Source of the DNA: Candidatus Cryptobacteroides merdigallinarum
GTDB lineage: Bacteria > Bacteroidota > Bacteroidia > Bacteroidales > UBA932
Assembly (NCBI GenBank): GCA_017694655.1
Contig: JADIMQ010000094.1
Span: 1 to 35,045, forward strand
Length of the DNA stretch: 35,045 nt
Direction: 5' to 3'
Shown here: positions 16,058 to 22,117 of the stretch, piece by piece
Position numbering within the stretch: the first letter of the stretch is position 1
Layout: each line of letters begins with the position of its first letter
Position numbers and translations under genes: made by a program
The notes under the pieces: generated by a model
Database searches by the model: none
Told to the model about the DNA's origin: nothing
The model's input: the letters and a program-made list of their open reading frames with translations, nothing else

Positions 16058-17358
16058 TAGTCATCATAAAGATACTCCAGGTAATACTTGCCCTTTCCGT
16101 CCTGATACTGATCCACGAGTTCGGGCATTTCTTATTCGCCAAGATGTTCAGGATACGGGTAGAGAAATTCTACCTGTTCTTTGATGCCGGCTTCGCCCTG
16201 TTCCGGTTCAAGCCGAAGAATTCGGATACGGAGTACGGGATAGGCTGGCTTCCCCTCGGGGGCTACTGCAAGATATCCGGAATGGTGGATGAATCCATGG
16301 ACACGGAGTCCCTGAAAAGCGAGCCGAAACCCTGGGAGTTCCGGAGCAAACCGGCCTGGCAGAGACTTCTGGTAATGTCCGGCGGCGTGCTGTTCAATTT
16401 CATTTTCGCCATAATAGTATATATAGGTATCCTCGCCGGCTGGGGCGAAAGCTACATCAGCAACGAGGACAACGAGATATATGTCAACGAACTGGCCTAC
16501 GAGATGGGGTTCCGGAACGGGGACAGGATATTGAGCTTCGACGACTACACCCCGGAGCGCTTCGAGATGCTGCAGGCGGACATGGCCCGGCAGACGGCCA
16601 GGAAAGCCACGGTCCTGAGGGACGGGGACACGGTAGACATATACTTGGACCACAATATGATAGGCGAGGTCCTGAACTCCCCGGGGATGTTCGGGCTCGC
16701 CATCCCGTTTGTGGTGGATACGATCCCGGAAACTTCGCCCAACTCCAGGGCAGGGCTGATGAAGGGCGACAGGATATCGGCCATTGAAGGACGGCCCATA
16801 GAATTCCTGCAGGATTCCAGGGAAATACTCGGGGAATATGCCGGAAAGGAAATAGACATCACTGTCGTCCGTGACAACGACACCCTGCAGATGCCTGTAC
16901 AGGTCGACACGGGGGGACGGCTTGGGATATATGCCTCCATACCCGGAGTGAAGACGAAGTCCTATTCCGTGGCCTCGGCTATACCGGCCGGGATAAGGCA
17001 CACCTTCACGACCATAGGTGGCTATCTCCAGGACCTGAAGCTGGTGTTCACGCCGAGCACGGAGGCATACAAGTCCGTAGGCAGCTTCATAGCCATGGGG
17101 CAGATTTTCCCCGCCACCTGGGACTGGTACCGCTTCCTTAACATACTTGCGCTGCTTTCGATAATGCTCGGGGTGATGAACCTTATCCCGATACCCGCCC
17201 TGGACGGGGGACACATCCTTTTCACCCTGTATGAAATCATAACCGGGAAGAAGCCGAGCGACCGGTTCCTGGCGGTGGCGCAGGTGATAGGCATGGCCAT
17301 ATTGCTCGGGATAATGGTGCTGGCTTTCGGGAACGACATCGGCAGACTGATAAAATAA
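16054..17358 (+). CDS. rseP: RIP metalloprotease, RseP-type site-2 protease
   Basis: A 434-residue intramembrane zinc protease that cuts transmembrane segments such as those of anti-sigma factors and leftover signal peptides. The catalytic HEFGH lies at 21-25 in the first helix. The third ligand is in the C-terminal NLIPIPALDGGHIL segment (Asp of LDGGH). Between them are two PDZ-like regions (about 130-215 and 220-310) in the periplasm, and four transmembrane helices in total. The start overlaps the stop of dxr (ATGA). The anti-sigma protein encoded at 8013-8495 is a plausible substrate, but this is inference. The region after the stop contains a dispersed repeat and a pair of competing hairpins. 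Confidence 0.94.
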   Translation: MIVIIKILQVILALSVLILIHEFGHFLFAKMFRIRVEKFYLFFDAGFALFRFKPKNSDTEYGIGWLPLGGYCKISGMVDESMDTESLKSEPKPWEFRSKPAWQRLLVMSGGVLFNFIFAIIVYIGILAGWGESYISNEDNEIYVNELAYEMGFRNGDRILSFDDYTPERFEMLQADMARQTARKATVLRDGDTVDIYLDHNMIGEVLNSPGMFGLAIPFVVDTIPETSPNSRAGLMKGDRISAIEGRPIEFLQDSREILGEYAGKEIDITVVRDNDTLQMPVQVDTGGRLGIYASIPGVKTKSYSVASAIPAGIRHTFTTIGGYLQDLKLVFTPSTEAYKSVGSFIAMGQIFPATWDWYRFLNILALLSIMLGVMNLIPIPALDGGHILFTLYEIITGKKPSDRFLAVAQVIGMAILLGIMVLAFGNDIGRLIK

Positions 17359-17360
17359 AC

Positions 17361-17410
17361 TGCAAGCCGAGAGCAGAGACAGAATTCATTCTGGCTATGC
17401 CGAGGCGCCG
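17361..17410. repeat. Dispersed palindromic repeat, single diverged copy
   Basis: A copy of the family seen at 6538 and 21890. The flanks AAGCCGAGAGCAGAG and ATGCCGAGGCGC are kept, but the inner palindrome is CAGAAT-TC-ATTCTG instead of GCAAAT-AA-ATTTGC. Both arms have changed while pairing is kept. It begins 3 bases after the rseP stop. Confidence 0.7.
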
Positions 17411-17437
17411 CGTTTATTGTAAATGAAGTTTAAAATA

Positions 17438-17514
17438 GGAAACTCCCCTTCGGCAATGTCGCCCCCGAAATTTTCAAATTTGGAAATTATGAAGTATTTT
17501 CGGGGAGAATTTCC
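17438..17514 (+). promoter_or_regulatory. Two mutually exclusive stems in the rseP 3' region
   Basis: CCCCGAAA (17463-17470) pairs perfectly with TTTCGGGG (17498-17505). The overlapping GGGGAG (17502-17507) plus TTTCC (17510-17514) can instead pair with CTCCCC (17443-17448) and GGAAA (17438-17442). The rest of the 17359-17622 gap holds a repeat copy, GC-rich stretches and a -7-like box, and I see no gene in it. Confidence 0.4.
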
Positions 17515-17583
17515 CAGGCCGCGCAAAAGGCCGGGACGTTGCCCCGCAATGGCCCGGACAATGGCCGGCCAGACACTGGGGGA

Positions 17584-17591
17584 TACTTTTG
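17584..17591 (+). promoter_or_regulatory. Possible -7 box for the DUF4837 gene
   Basis: TACTTTTG matches TAnnTTTG and lies 31 bases before the ATG at 17623. No TTTG is present at the expected -33 position, so support is partial. Confidence 0.4.
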
Positions 17592-17622
17592 CAGGCATGA
17601 ACAGTTTCTAAAATTATTCTAT

Positions 17623-18624
17623 ATGAAAAATTTGCATATAATGGCCCTGCTTGCTGCAGCAACCTTGCTGGCAGCATCGTGCGGAGGAAACGGGAAGAAG
17701 CTGCTTCCGAATGTGAGCGGAAAGGCAGGAGAGGTCATAGTAGTGATAGACCAGGCCGAGTGGGAAAGTGAAGTCGGTGACGAGCTCCGGACATTGCTCG
17801 CGAGCGACTGCCCGTTCCTCCCGCAGAAAGAGCCGCTGTACACGCTTGTGAACATAAACCCTACGGATTTCTCTAACATATTCCAGATACACAGGAACCT
17901 GCTGCTTGTGGACATAAACCCGGCCCTGGATTCCTCCAGGGTGGAATTCCGCTCAGACGTATGGGCAAGTCCTCAATGTGTCATAAACATCAGGGCGAAA
18001 GACAGCGCAGCGGCACTCGGGCTGATCAAGGAGGAAGGAAGGGATATCCAGACCATGCTCGAGCAGGCGGAGAGGGACAGGATCATCACGAACTCCAAGA
18101 AATATGAAGAGACATCCCTCCGGCCTGTAGTGTGCAAGTTCGCCGGCGGTTCCCCGTACTTTCCGGTAGGCTACAAGCTCAAGAAGCAGACAGGGGATTT
18201 CATCTGGATAGCGTACGATACGCAAATCCTCCAGGATGTGTTCGTCTACAAGTTCCCGGCCACCGGGAAAGACGATTTCAGCCCGGAGAACCTGATAGCA
18301 AAGCGGAACGAGTTCCTGAAGAACAATGTTCCCGGAATGTTCGAGAATACGTACATGACCACGAGCAACATCACGATGCCGTCTGTAGAGTACCTGAAGT
18401 ACAAAGGGCGTGACTTCGCCGAGATGAGGGGCTTCTGGGAAGTCTACAACGACTACATGGGCGGGCCTTTCGTGTCGCACGCGTTCTACAGCCAGGACGG
18501 GAAGGAGATAATCGTCCTTGAAGGTTTCGTCTATGCCCCGAAATATGACAAGCGGAACTACCTCCGGGAAGTCGAGTCCATCCTGTATTCTTTCGAGTGG
18601 AACAATTCAGGAAGAAAAGACTAA
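17623..18624 (+). CDS. DUF4837 family lipoprotein
   Basis: A 333-residue lipoprotein of a Bacteroidetes-specific family with no known activity. The open frame runs back to 17539, but the ATG at 17623 gives a clean lipoprotein signal: MKNLHIMALL, then LLAASC with the lipidated cysteine at residue 20. The mature part has the family features NVSGKAGEVIVVIDQAEWE (about 30-48), a long central alpha/beta region and a C-terminal GPFVSHAFYSQDG followed by EGFVYAPKYDKR. It stands alone, between the M23-dxr-rseP operon and the tRNA-Glu/rpsT unit. A terminator-like hairpin begins 3 bases after the stop. Confidence 0.85.
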   Translation: MKNLHIMALLAAATLLAASCGGNGKKLLPNVSGKAGEVIVVIDQAEWESEVGDELRTLLASDCPFLPQKEPLYTLVNINPTDFSNIFQIHRNLLLVDINPALDSSRVEFRSDVWASPQCVINIRAKDSAAALGLIKEEGRDIQTMLEQAERDRIITNSKKYEETSLRPVVCKFAGGSPYFPVGYKLKKQTGDFIWIAYDTQILQDVFVYKFPATGKDDFSPENLIAKRNEFLKNNVPGMFENTYMTTSNITMPSVEYLKYKGRDFAEMRGFWEVYNDYMGGPFVSHAFYSQDGKEIIVLEGFVYAPKYDKRNYLREVESILYSFEWNNSGRKD

Positions 18625-18626
18625 AA

Positions 18627-18662
18627 ATCTGTTTTTGAATTTTCAAAAATTTCAAAACAGAT
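18627..18662 (+). terminator. Hairpin after the DUF4837 gene
   Basis: ATCTGTTTT(T)GAA pairs with TTCAAAACAGAT over 12 bp with one bulged T and an 11-base loop. It begins 3 bases after the stop codon. The sequence after it is A/T-rich but not a pure T-run, so termination may be imperfect. Confidence 0.6.
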
Positions 18663-18673
18663 CCTAAAAATAT

Positions 18674-18704
18674 TTTGCATATAAAAAATAATTACATACC
18701 TTTG
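18674..18704 (+). promoter_or_regulatory. Bacteroidetes-type promoter for the tRNA-Glu/rpsT unit
   Basis: TTTG (18674-18677) and TACCTTTG (18697-18704) are 19 bases apart, a full consensus match. A 7-bp inverted repeat, ACTCCCG...CGGGAGT (18706-18728), spans the expected start point. Two ~100-bp repeats lie between this promoter and the tRNA, so they should be transcribed as a leader. Confidence 0.82.
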
Positions 18705-18748
18705 CACTCCCGAATAAAAAACGGGAGTTCCTTTAAATAAGGGGCAGA

Positions 18749-18969
18749 AAGCCTATTTTGCGCGAGGGCAAGGCCCGCGAGCGAGAAGGAAGGGAGTTTA
18801 CCTTCGTAAATGACCGACCGACGAGCGAAGCACAACGCGGCCATCGCACAGACAACTGAATAGTTTGAAGCTTATTTTGCGCGAGGGCAAGGCCCGCGAG
18901 CGAGAAGGAAGGGAGTTTACCTTCGTAAATGACCGACCGACGAGCGAAGCACAACGCAGCCATCGCACA
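18749..18969 (+). repeat. Tandem leader repeats A1 and A2 before tRNA-Glu
   Basis: Two nearly identical 102-base units (18749-18850 and 18868-18969) lie 119 bases apart. I see two substitutions between them: C/T near the start, and G/A in the ACGCGGCC/ACGCAGCC segment. Each holds the core GGGAGTTTAC-CTTC-GTAAATGACCG, in which GTTTAC and GTAAAT can form a six-pair hairpin on a four-base loop. CTTCG can also pair with CGAAG further on. The second unit ends 14 bases before tRNA-Glu. Frames on both strands are short and match no protein family. The same core recurs before tRNA-Pro. Confidence 0.85.
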
Positions 18970-18983
18970 AAAGAAGCGAAAAC

Positions 18984-19055
18984 GGTGGGTTCGTATAACG
19001 GTTAGTACTCAAGATTTTCATTCTTGCAATAGGGGTTCGATTCCCCTACCCACTA
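18984..19055 (+). tRNA. tRNA-Glu (anticodon TTC)
   Basis: A 72-base cloverleaf. The acceptor stem is GGTGGGT/ACCCACT with a G-U first pair. The D stem is GTAT/GTAC, the anticodon stem CAAGA/TCTTG, and the loop TTTTCAT gives anticodon TTC (reads GAA/GAG). The T arm is AGGGG-TTCGATT-CCCCT. The 3' CCA is not encoded; the gene is followed by CGG. It is 22 bases before rpsT and shares its promoter. Confidence 0.95.
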
Positions 19056-19077
19056 CGGAAATATAAAAATTAAAACA

Positions 19078-19332
19078 ATGGCAAATCACGCATCAGCAGA
19101 TAAGCGTAATCGTCAGAACGAAAGACGCAGGTTGCATAACAGGTATTATGCAAAGACTACAAGGAACGCAATACGCGCCCTGAGAAACACTACTGACAAG
19201 GCAGCGGCGGAGGCAAGTGCACCTAAGGTTTATTCAATGATCGACAAGCTCGCAAAGATAGGTGTAATCCACAAGAACAAGGCTGCCAACCTCAAAAGCG
19301 GTATAGCTGTTTATATCAACAAACTGTCATAA
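19078..19332 (+). CDS. rpsT: 30S ribosomal protein S20
   Basis: An 84-residue basic protein that binds 16S rRNA in the body of the small subunit. The opening [21 protein letters not shown] (about residues 1-21) and the segment [21 protein letters not shown] (about 55-75) are typical of S20, and the length is normal. It follows tRNA-Glu by 22 bases, an arrangement widespread in Bacteroidales. Its codon choice is less GC-biased than that of its neighbours, as expected for a highly expressed gene. A strong intrinsic terminator follows. Confidence 0.97.
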   Translation: MANHASADKRNRQNERRRLHNRYYAKTTRNAIRALRNTTDKAAAEASAPKVYSMIDKLAKIGVIHKNKAANLKSGIAVYINKLS

Positions 19333-19365
19333 GTTTGCCGCAGCCCTTAAAGGTTTTCAATAGCT

Positions 19366-19398
19366 GAAAAAGAAGCTGTCAACGGCAGCTTCTTTTTC
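19366..19398 (+). terminator. Intrinsic terminator after rpsT
   Basis: A perfect 13-bp stem, GAAAAAGAAGCTG/CAGCTTCTTTTTC, with a seven-base loop. The T-rich 3' arm provides the U-run. It is the strongest terminator seen in the window and should separate rpsT from tRNA-Pro. Confidence 0.88.
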
Positions 19399-19420
19399 AT
19401 AAAGATTAAAGTTCTTACAA

Positions 19421-19651
19421 GAAGTTTGTTTTTTGCGAGTTCAAGGCGGACGCACAAGACGGGAGGGAGTTTACTTCCGTAAATGACCGACCGGCGAGGA
19501 AGTCCAACGCTGAAATCGTGAAAAAGAAACACAAGGAGTTCGAAGTTTGTTTTTTGCGAGTTCAAGGCGGACTCACGAGACGGGAGGGAGTTTACTTCCG
19601 TAAATGACCGACCGGAGAGGAAGTCCAACGCTGAAATCGTGAAAAAGAAAC
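19421..19651 (+). repeat. Tandem leader repeats B1 and B2 before tRNA-Pro
   Basis: Two 110-base units (19421-19530 and 19542-19651) lie 121 bases apart and differ at only a few positions. They share with the A units the segment GGGAGTTTAC-YTYC-GTAAATGACCGACCG followed by CGAG...AAG and CAACGC. The loop region and the partner both differ from A: ACTTCC pairs with GGAAGT here, where A has CTTCG with CGAAG. B2 ends 7 bases before tRNA-Pro. The repeats fill the whole space between the rpsT terminator and the tRNA. Confidence 0.85.
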
Positions 19652-19658
19652 GAGAAAT

Positions 19659-19731
19659 CGGGATGTAGCGCAGTTGGTAGCGCACTACGTTCGGGACGTA
19701 GGGGTCGGGCGTTCGAGTCGCCTCATCCCGA
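19659..19731 (+). tRNA. tRNA-Pro (anticodon CGG)
   Basis: A 73-base cloverleaf. The acceptor stem is CGGGATG/CATCCCG with A as discriminator. The anticodon stem is CTACG/CGTAG and the loop TTCGGGA gives anticodon CGG (reads CCG). The T arm contains GTTCGAGTC. CCA is not encoded. No consensus promoter is visible between the rpsT terminator and this gene. A terminator hairpin starts 5 bases downstream. Confidence 0.94.
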
Positions 19732-19735
19732 CATC

Positions 19736-19774
19736 GAGACGGAAACAGAATCATCTGCTTCCGTCTCATTTTTT
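19736..19774 (+). terminator. Intrinsic terminator after tRNA-Pro
   Basis: GAGACGGAA pairs with TTCCGTCTC. An inner CAGA/TCTG stem sits above one A-C mismatch, closed by an ATCA loop. ATTTTTTG follows, giving a clear U-run. Confidence 0.85.
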
Positions 19775-19789
19775 GTACTCCCCTGTAAA

Positions 19790-20060
19790 CAAGTAAAAGT
19801 CGATATAAGCAAGTTATCCGCGATTTCACTTACAGTATTGTCGGTGCCCGCGAGCAAGTTCTTCACACGCTCAATGACAGCGAGGTGAATGTATTCAATG
19901 GCGGATCTGCCGGTCATAGAAACGGAGACAATGGTAGAGCAGGACCTCGATGTTGGAAGTGATTATACTTCGGCTGTCCTACACCTACCTTACTCCAGTC
20001 ATATCCGTGGCGCCGAGCTGCTATATCATCTGGCAGAACATAGTGGACTCATGTCAGCTG
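19790..20060 (-). pseudogene. AraC-family regulator remnant with internal deletion
   Basis: Two recognisable fragments remain, in different frames. Upstream (about 19900-19985, minus strand) one frame reads SRSIITSNIEVLLYHCLRFYDRQ in short pieces, resembling the linker before the DNA-binding domain of Bacteroidetes AraC regulators; stops lie just before it. Downstream (about 19800-19917) another frame reads MTGRSAIEYIHLAVIERVK and NLLAGTDNTVSEIADNL, which matches the start of the second AraC helix-turn-helix. The first helix-turn-helix, normally between these segments, is missing. The join lies at TATGACCGGCAG, which encodes YDRQ in one frame and MTGRS in the other, suggesting deletion between two short matching sequences. 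The rest of 19775-20117 holds nothing else I can identify. Confidence 0.65.
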
Positions 20061-20117
20061 TGGCAGAAAGACAGGAAGAAACCCTGAGCACATGTAAGCC
20101 GGGACCGCATTCCCGAG

Positions 20118-21518
20118 TCAGAACGTAAACCTCGCCATCATCTGGATACGGTGGTTAGTCACCCAATGGAGATTGGTGGTGGCAAGTCCTGTAGCCGAGT
20201 CAAGATAATTTCCGCCGACACCGGCGTATTCGCCGTAGCGGGCGCTTGTAATGTTCCATTCGAGTGCGAGGGTGAATTTGCCTATATTATAAGCGACAGT
20301 AGGTACAAGCCTCCACATCTCGTTGAGGTTCGGGGAGCCGTTCTTGCTGAAATAGACATTCTCTACATCCACCAGGCCGGTACCGGTATTGTCGATAAAG
20401 GAAGCCGTGTTTCCGTAAAGGGGATTCCTTGTCCCGAGATTCTTGATATAACCTCCCATAAGCATAACCTGCCACTTCTTGCCGTATGACACGGATGCCC
20501 AGGTAGAGGAAGCATACAGAGGGACATAGTCGCGGTGCCCGTCATCATAGACCGCAGAGACACCGTAGCCGCTCATGAGGTTCAGATGTTCCCCGGCCTC
20601 GCTGAGCACGGTCTTGGCCTTCGCCTCAAAAGAGCCTTTCCTGTACTGGAGATAAATGTAAGGGCTGACGGTAGTGATCCTGTCGGATACCTTGACCGTG
20701 ACCTGGACATTGTTCACACCGGTTCTGCGGGGCTTGATGCTCAGGATGTCCACTCCGGCCCGTGCCAGGAAACCGCCGGCCGTCTTATAGGTCAGGCCCA
20801 TATATATTTCCGGAGTGCACCCGTACTTGATATATTGCGCCGATGCTCCGTCCGGGCCTGCCGACAGGTACTGCATCTGCCATATCGCCGCAGCGGATAT
20901 CACGAAATGCTTGCCGAGAGAGGCATCCATCATCACCAGTGGGGTACGGCTGAACGGGTTGAAAGGAGCCCCGGTCTCAAGACTGAGCACATGCGGCTGG
21001 TCGGCTGCCAGAGGATGCCAGGCCTGGCCGAGTTTCAGCCCGACAGACGCTGTGTTCGACTGACCGAGTGCAAGGCCGTCCCACCCTATTGTCATATAAG
21101 CCTGGCGGAGACGGAGCTGGGCTGTCCCGTTTATCCCGTCGAGGCCGGCGTAGAAGTCCGTTTCAACCTTGCCGCCGAATGAAGTCCTGCCTACCTTGTA
21201 GCCGTAGACATCCACTCCGAGCCTGGTCGTAAGGGCCAGGAACCTGAAAGAAGACTGGGCGTTGAGGTCCTGGGAACCGTCCTCGTTCATGTCAACATCC
21301 TTCGGGAGATAATAGAAAAGGTCTCCGGTCCCGGCGACACTTTCCCGTGTGTCGAAAGCGAAGAAATTCCTTATGAAACCGTAAAACTGGAAATGGTTCT
21401 TCATCTCCTGCGCAACTGCGCCGCCCTTTTCCTTTTTCACGTTGTCCTGTGCTGCCGCCTGGATAGCCGGAGCCATGGACAGGGCGCATAATACTGTAAA
21501 AACAAACTTTTTCATCAT
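20118..21518 (-). CDS. Outer-membrane porin-like beta-barrel protein
   Basis: A 466-residue exported protein. The signal peptide is about residues 1-21 (MMKKFVFTVL..., ending AIQAAAQ). The mature chain, rich in aromatic residues and Gly, alternates hydrophobic and polar residues throughout (HFQFYGFIRNFFAFDTR, FLALTTRLGVDVYGYKVG, LRLRQAYMTIGWDGLALGQS) and ends in HRIQMMARFTF, a terminal strand with a final Phe as expected for barrel insertion. It resembles large single-chain barrels of the DcaP/porin type, but the substrate is unknown. The start could be either of two adjacent ATGs (21518 or 21515). It is transcribed in the same direction as gdhA but separated by nearly 600 bases of repeats, so it is an independent unit. 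Confidence 0.78.
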   Translation of the reverse strand: MMKKFVFTVLCALSMAPAIQAAAQDNVKKEKGGAVAQEMKNHFQFYGFIRNFFAFDTRESVAGTGDLFYYLPKDVDMNEDGSQDLNAQSSFRFLALTTRLGVDVYGYKVGRTSFGGKVETDFYAGLDGINGTAQLRLRQAYMTIGWDGLALGQSNTASVGLKLGQAWHPLAADQPHVLSLETGAPFNPFSRTPLVMMDASLGKHFVISAAAIWQMQYLSAGPDGASAQYIKYGCTPEIYMGLTYKTAGGFLARAGVDILSIKPRRTGVNNVQVTVKVSDRITTVSPYIYLQYRKGSFEAKAKTVLSEAGEHLNLMSGYGVSAVYDDGHRDYVPLYASSTWASVSYGKKWQVMLMGGYIKNLGTRNPLYGNTASFIDNTGTGLVDVENVYFSKNGSPNLNEMWRLVPTVAYNIGKFTLALEWNITSARYGEYAGVGGNYLDSATGLATTNLHWVTNHRIQMMARFTF

Positions 21519-21638
21519 TCAAAACATAAAGGCTCCATCCGGAGTTCAAATTAAATAACGGACTACACGTAAAAGTGTCCCCCTCATGTCATTGAGACCA
21601 CAGGGCAAAGTCCGGAGCTAGGGGGGGGAAGAGAGAGG

Positions 21639-21871
21639 GAGAGAGGGTGACTCAAAAAGAGATTTTGAGTCACCCTCAAACGTCTTTCTTCGAAAGACGG
21701 GCCCCATCCTAACCCCCTGCACCCCCTATTAAGCAATTTCATTGCTTTTCCTCGTTCCGCCTCGGACATATCGGAATACATTCCGACATGCCACTCAGCT
21801 TACCACTCGGTTAGGGGGATCTCGCACCTACCCGGTGCGGTCCCTACGGGACTTTTGGGTCACCCTCTCTC
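21639..21871. repeat. 233-bp nested-palindrome element
   Basis: The ends are 19-bp inverted repeats with one mismatch: GAGAGAGGGTGACTCAAAA (21639-21657) and its reverse complement at 21853-21871. The left end also forms a perfect 15-bp hairpin with 21663-21677 (five-base loop). Inside are further hairpins at 21681-21699 (CGTCTTTC-TTC-GAAAGACG), 21731-21747 (AAGCAAT-TTC-ATTGCTT), 21767-21790 (around TCGGAA-TACA-TTCCGA), 21823-21839 (CGCACC-TACCC-GGTGCG) and 21840-21852 (GTCCC-TAC-GGGAC). CCTAACC (21708-21714) can pair with GGTTAGG (21809-21815), enclosing two of them. There is no plausible gene. The segment before it (21519-21638) contains a run of eight G at 21621-21628 and a GA-rich stretch. 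Confidence 0.8.
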
Positions 21872-21889
21872 TTTCCTCAACTTGGCTGC

Positions 21890-22105
21890 AAATATACGCA
21901 GAAGCCGAGCGCAGAGCAAATAAATTTGCTATGCCGAGGCGCTACAGTATATGCGGACGCGAAGCGTACAAATATCGCAGAAACCGAGAACAGAGCAAAT
22001 AAATTTGCTCTGCCGAGGCGCTACAGTATATGTGGACGCGAAGCGTACAAATATCGCAGAAGCCCAAAGCAGAGCAAATTTATTTAATTTTCCGAGGCAC
22101 CCCGG
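21890..22105. repeat. Array of three dispersed palindromic repeats
   Basis: Units begin at 21890, 21970 and 22049 (80 and 79 bases apart). Each starts AAATAT(A)CGCAGAA and holds a CAGAGCAAAT...ATTTGCT palindrome, then TGCCGAGGCGCTACAGTATATG and ACGCGAAGCGT. The third unit is diverged and ends near CCGAGGCAC. The array lies 12 bases beyond the gdhA stop and has no spacers, so it is not a CRISPR. Confidence 0.85.
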
Positions 22106-22117
22106 AAAAGGGAAGCA

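Noticed and set aside
16132..17214. 360-residue minus-strand frame
   Set aside because: Antisense shadow of rseP, which is supported by HEFGH and LDGGH.
18733..18963. 76-residue minus-strand frame across the A repeats
   Set aside because: It translates the repeats twice over (the same RSVIYEGKLPS-like phrase) and has no start signal; the repeat is non-coding.
19347..19829. 160-residue minus-strand frame
   Set aside because: It runs through the rpsT terminator, both B repeats and tRNA-Pro.
21639..21871. Integron attC site
   Set aside because: CCTAACC and GGTTAGG are suggestive, but the required GTTRRRY/RYYYAAC ends and a cassette gene or integrase are missing.
21742..22002. Short frames in the repeat region upstream of the porin
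   Set aside because: They translate hairpins and palindromic repeats; no family and no start signals.
21890..22105. CRISPR array
   Set aside because: The units are contiguous without unique spacers, are 80 bases long and no cas genes are present.
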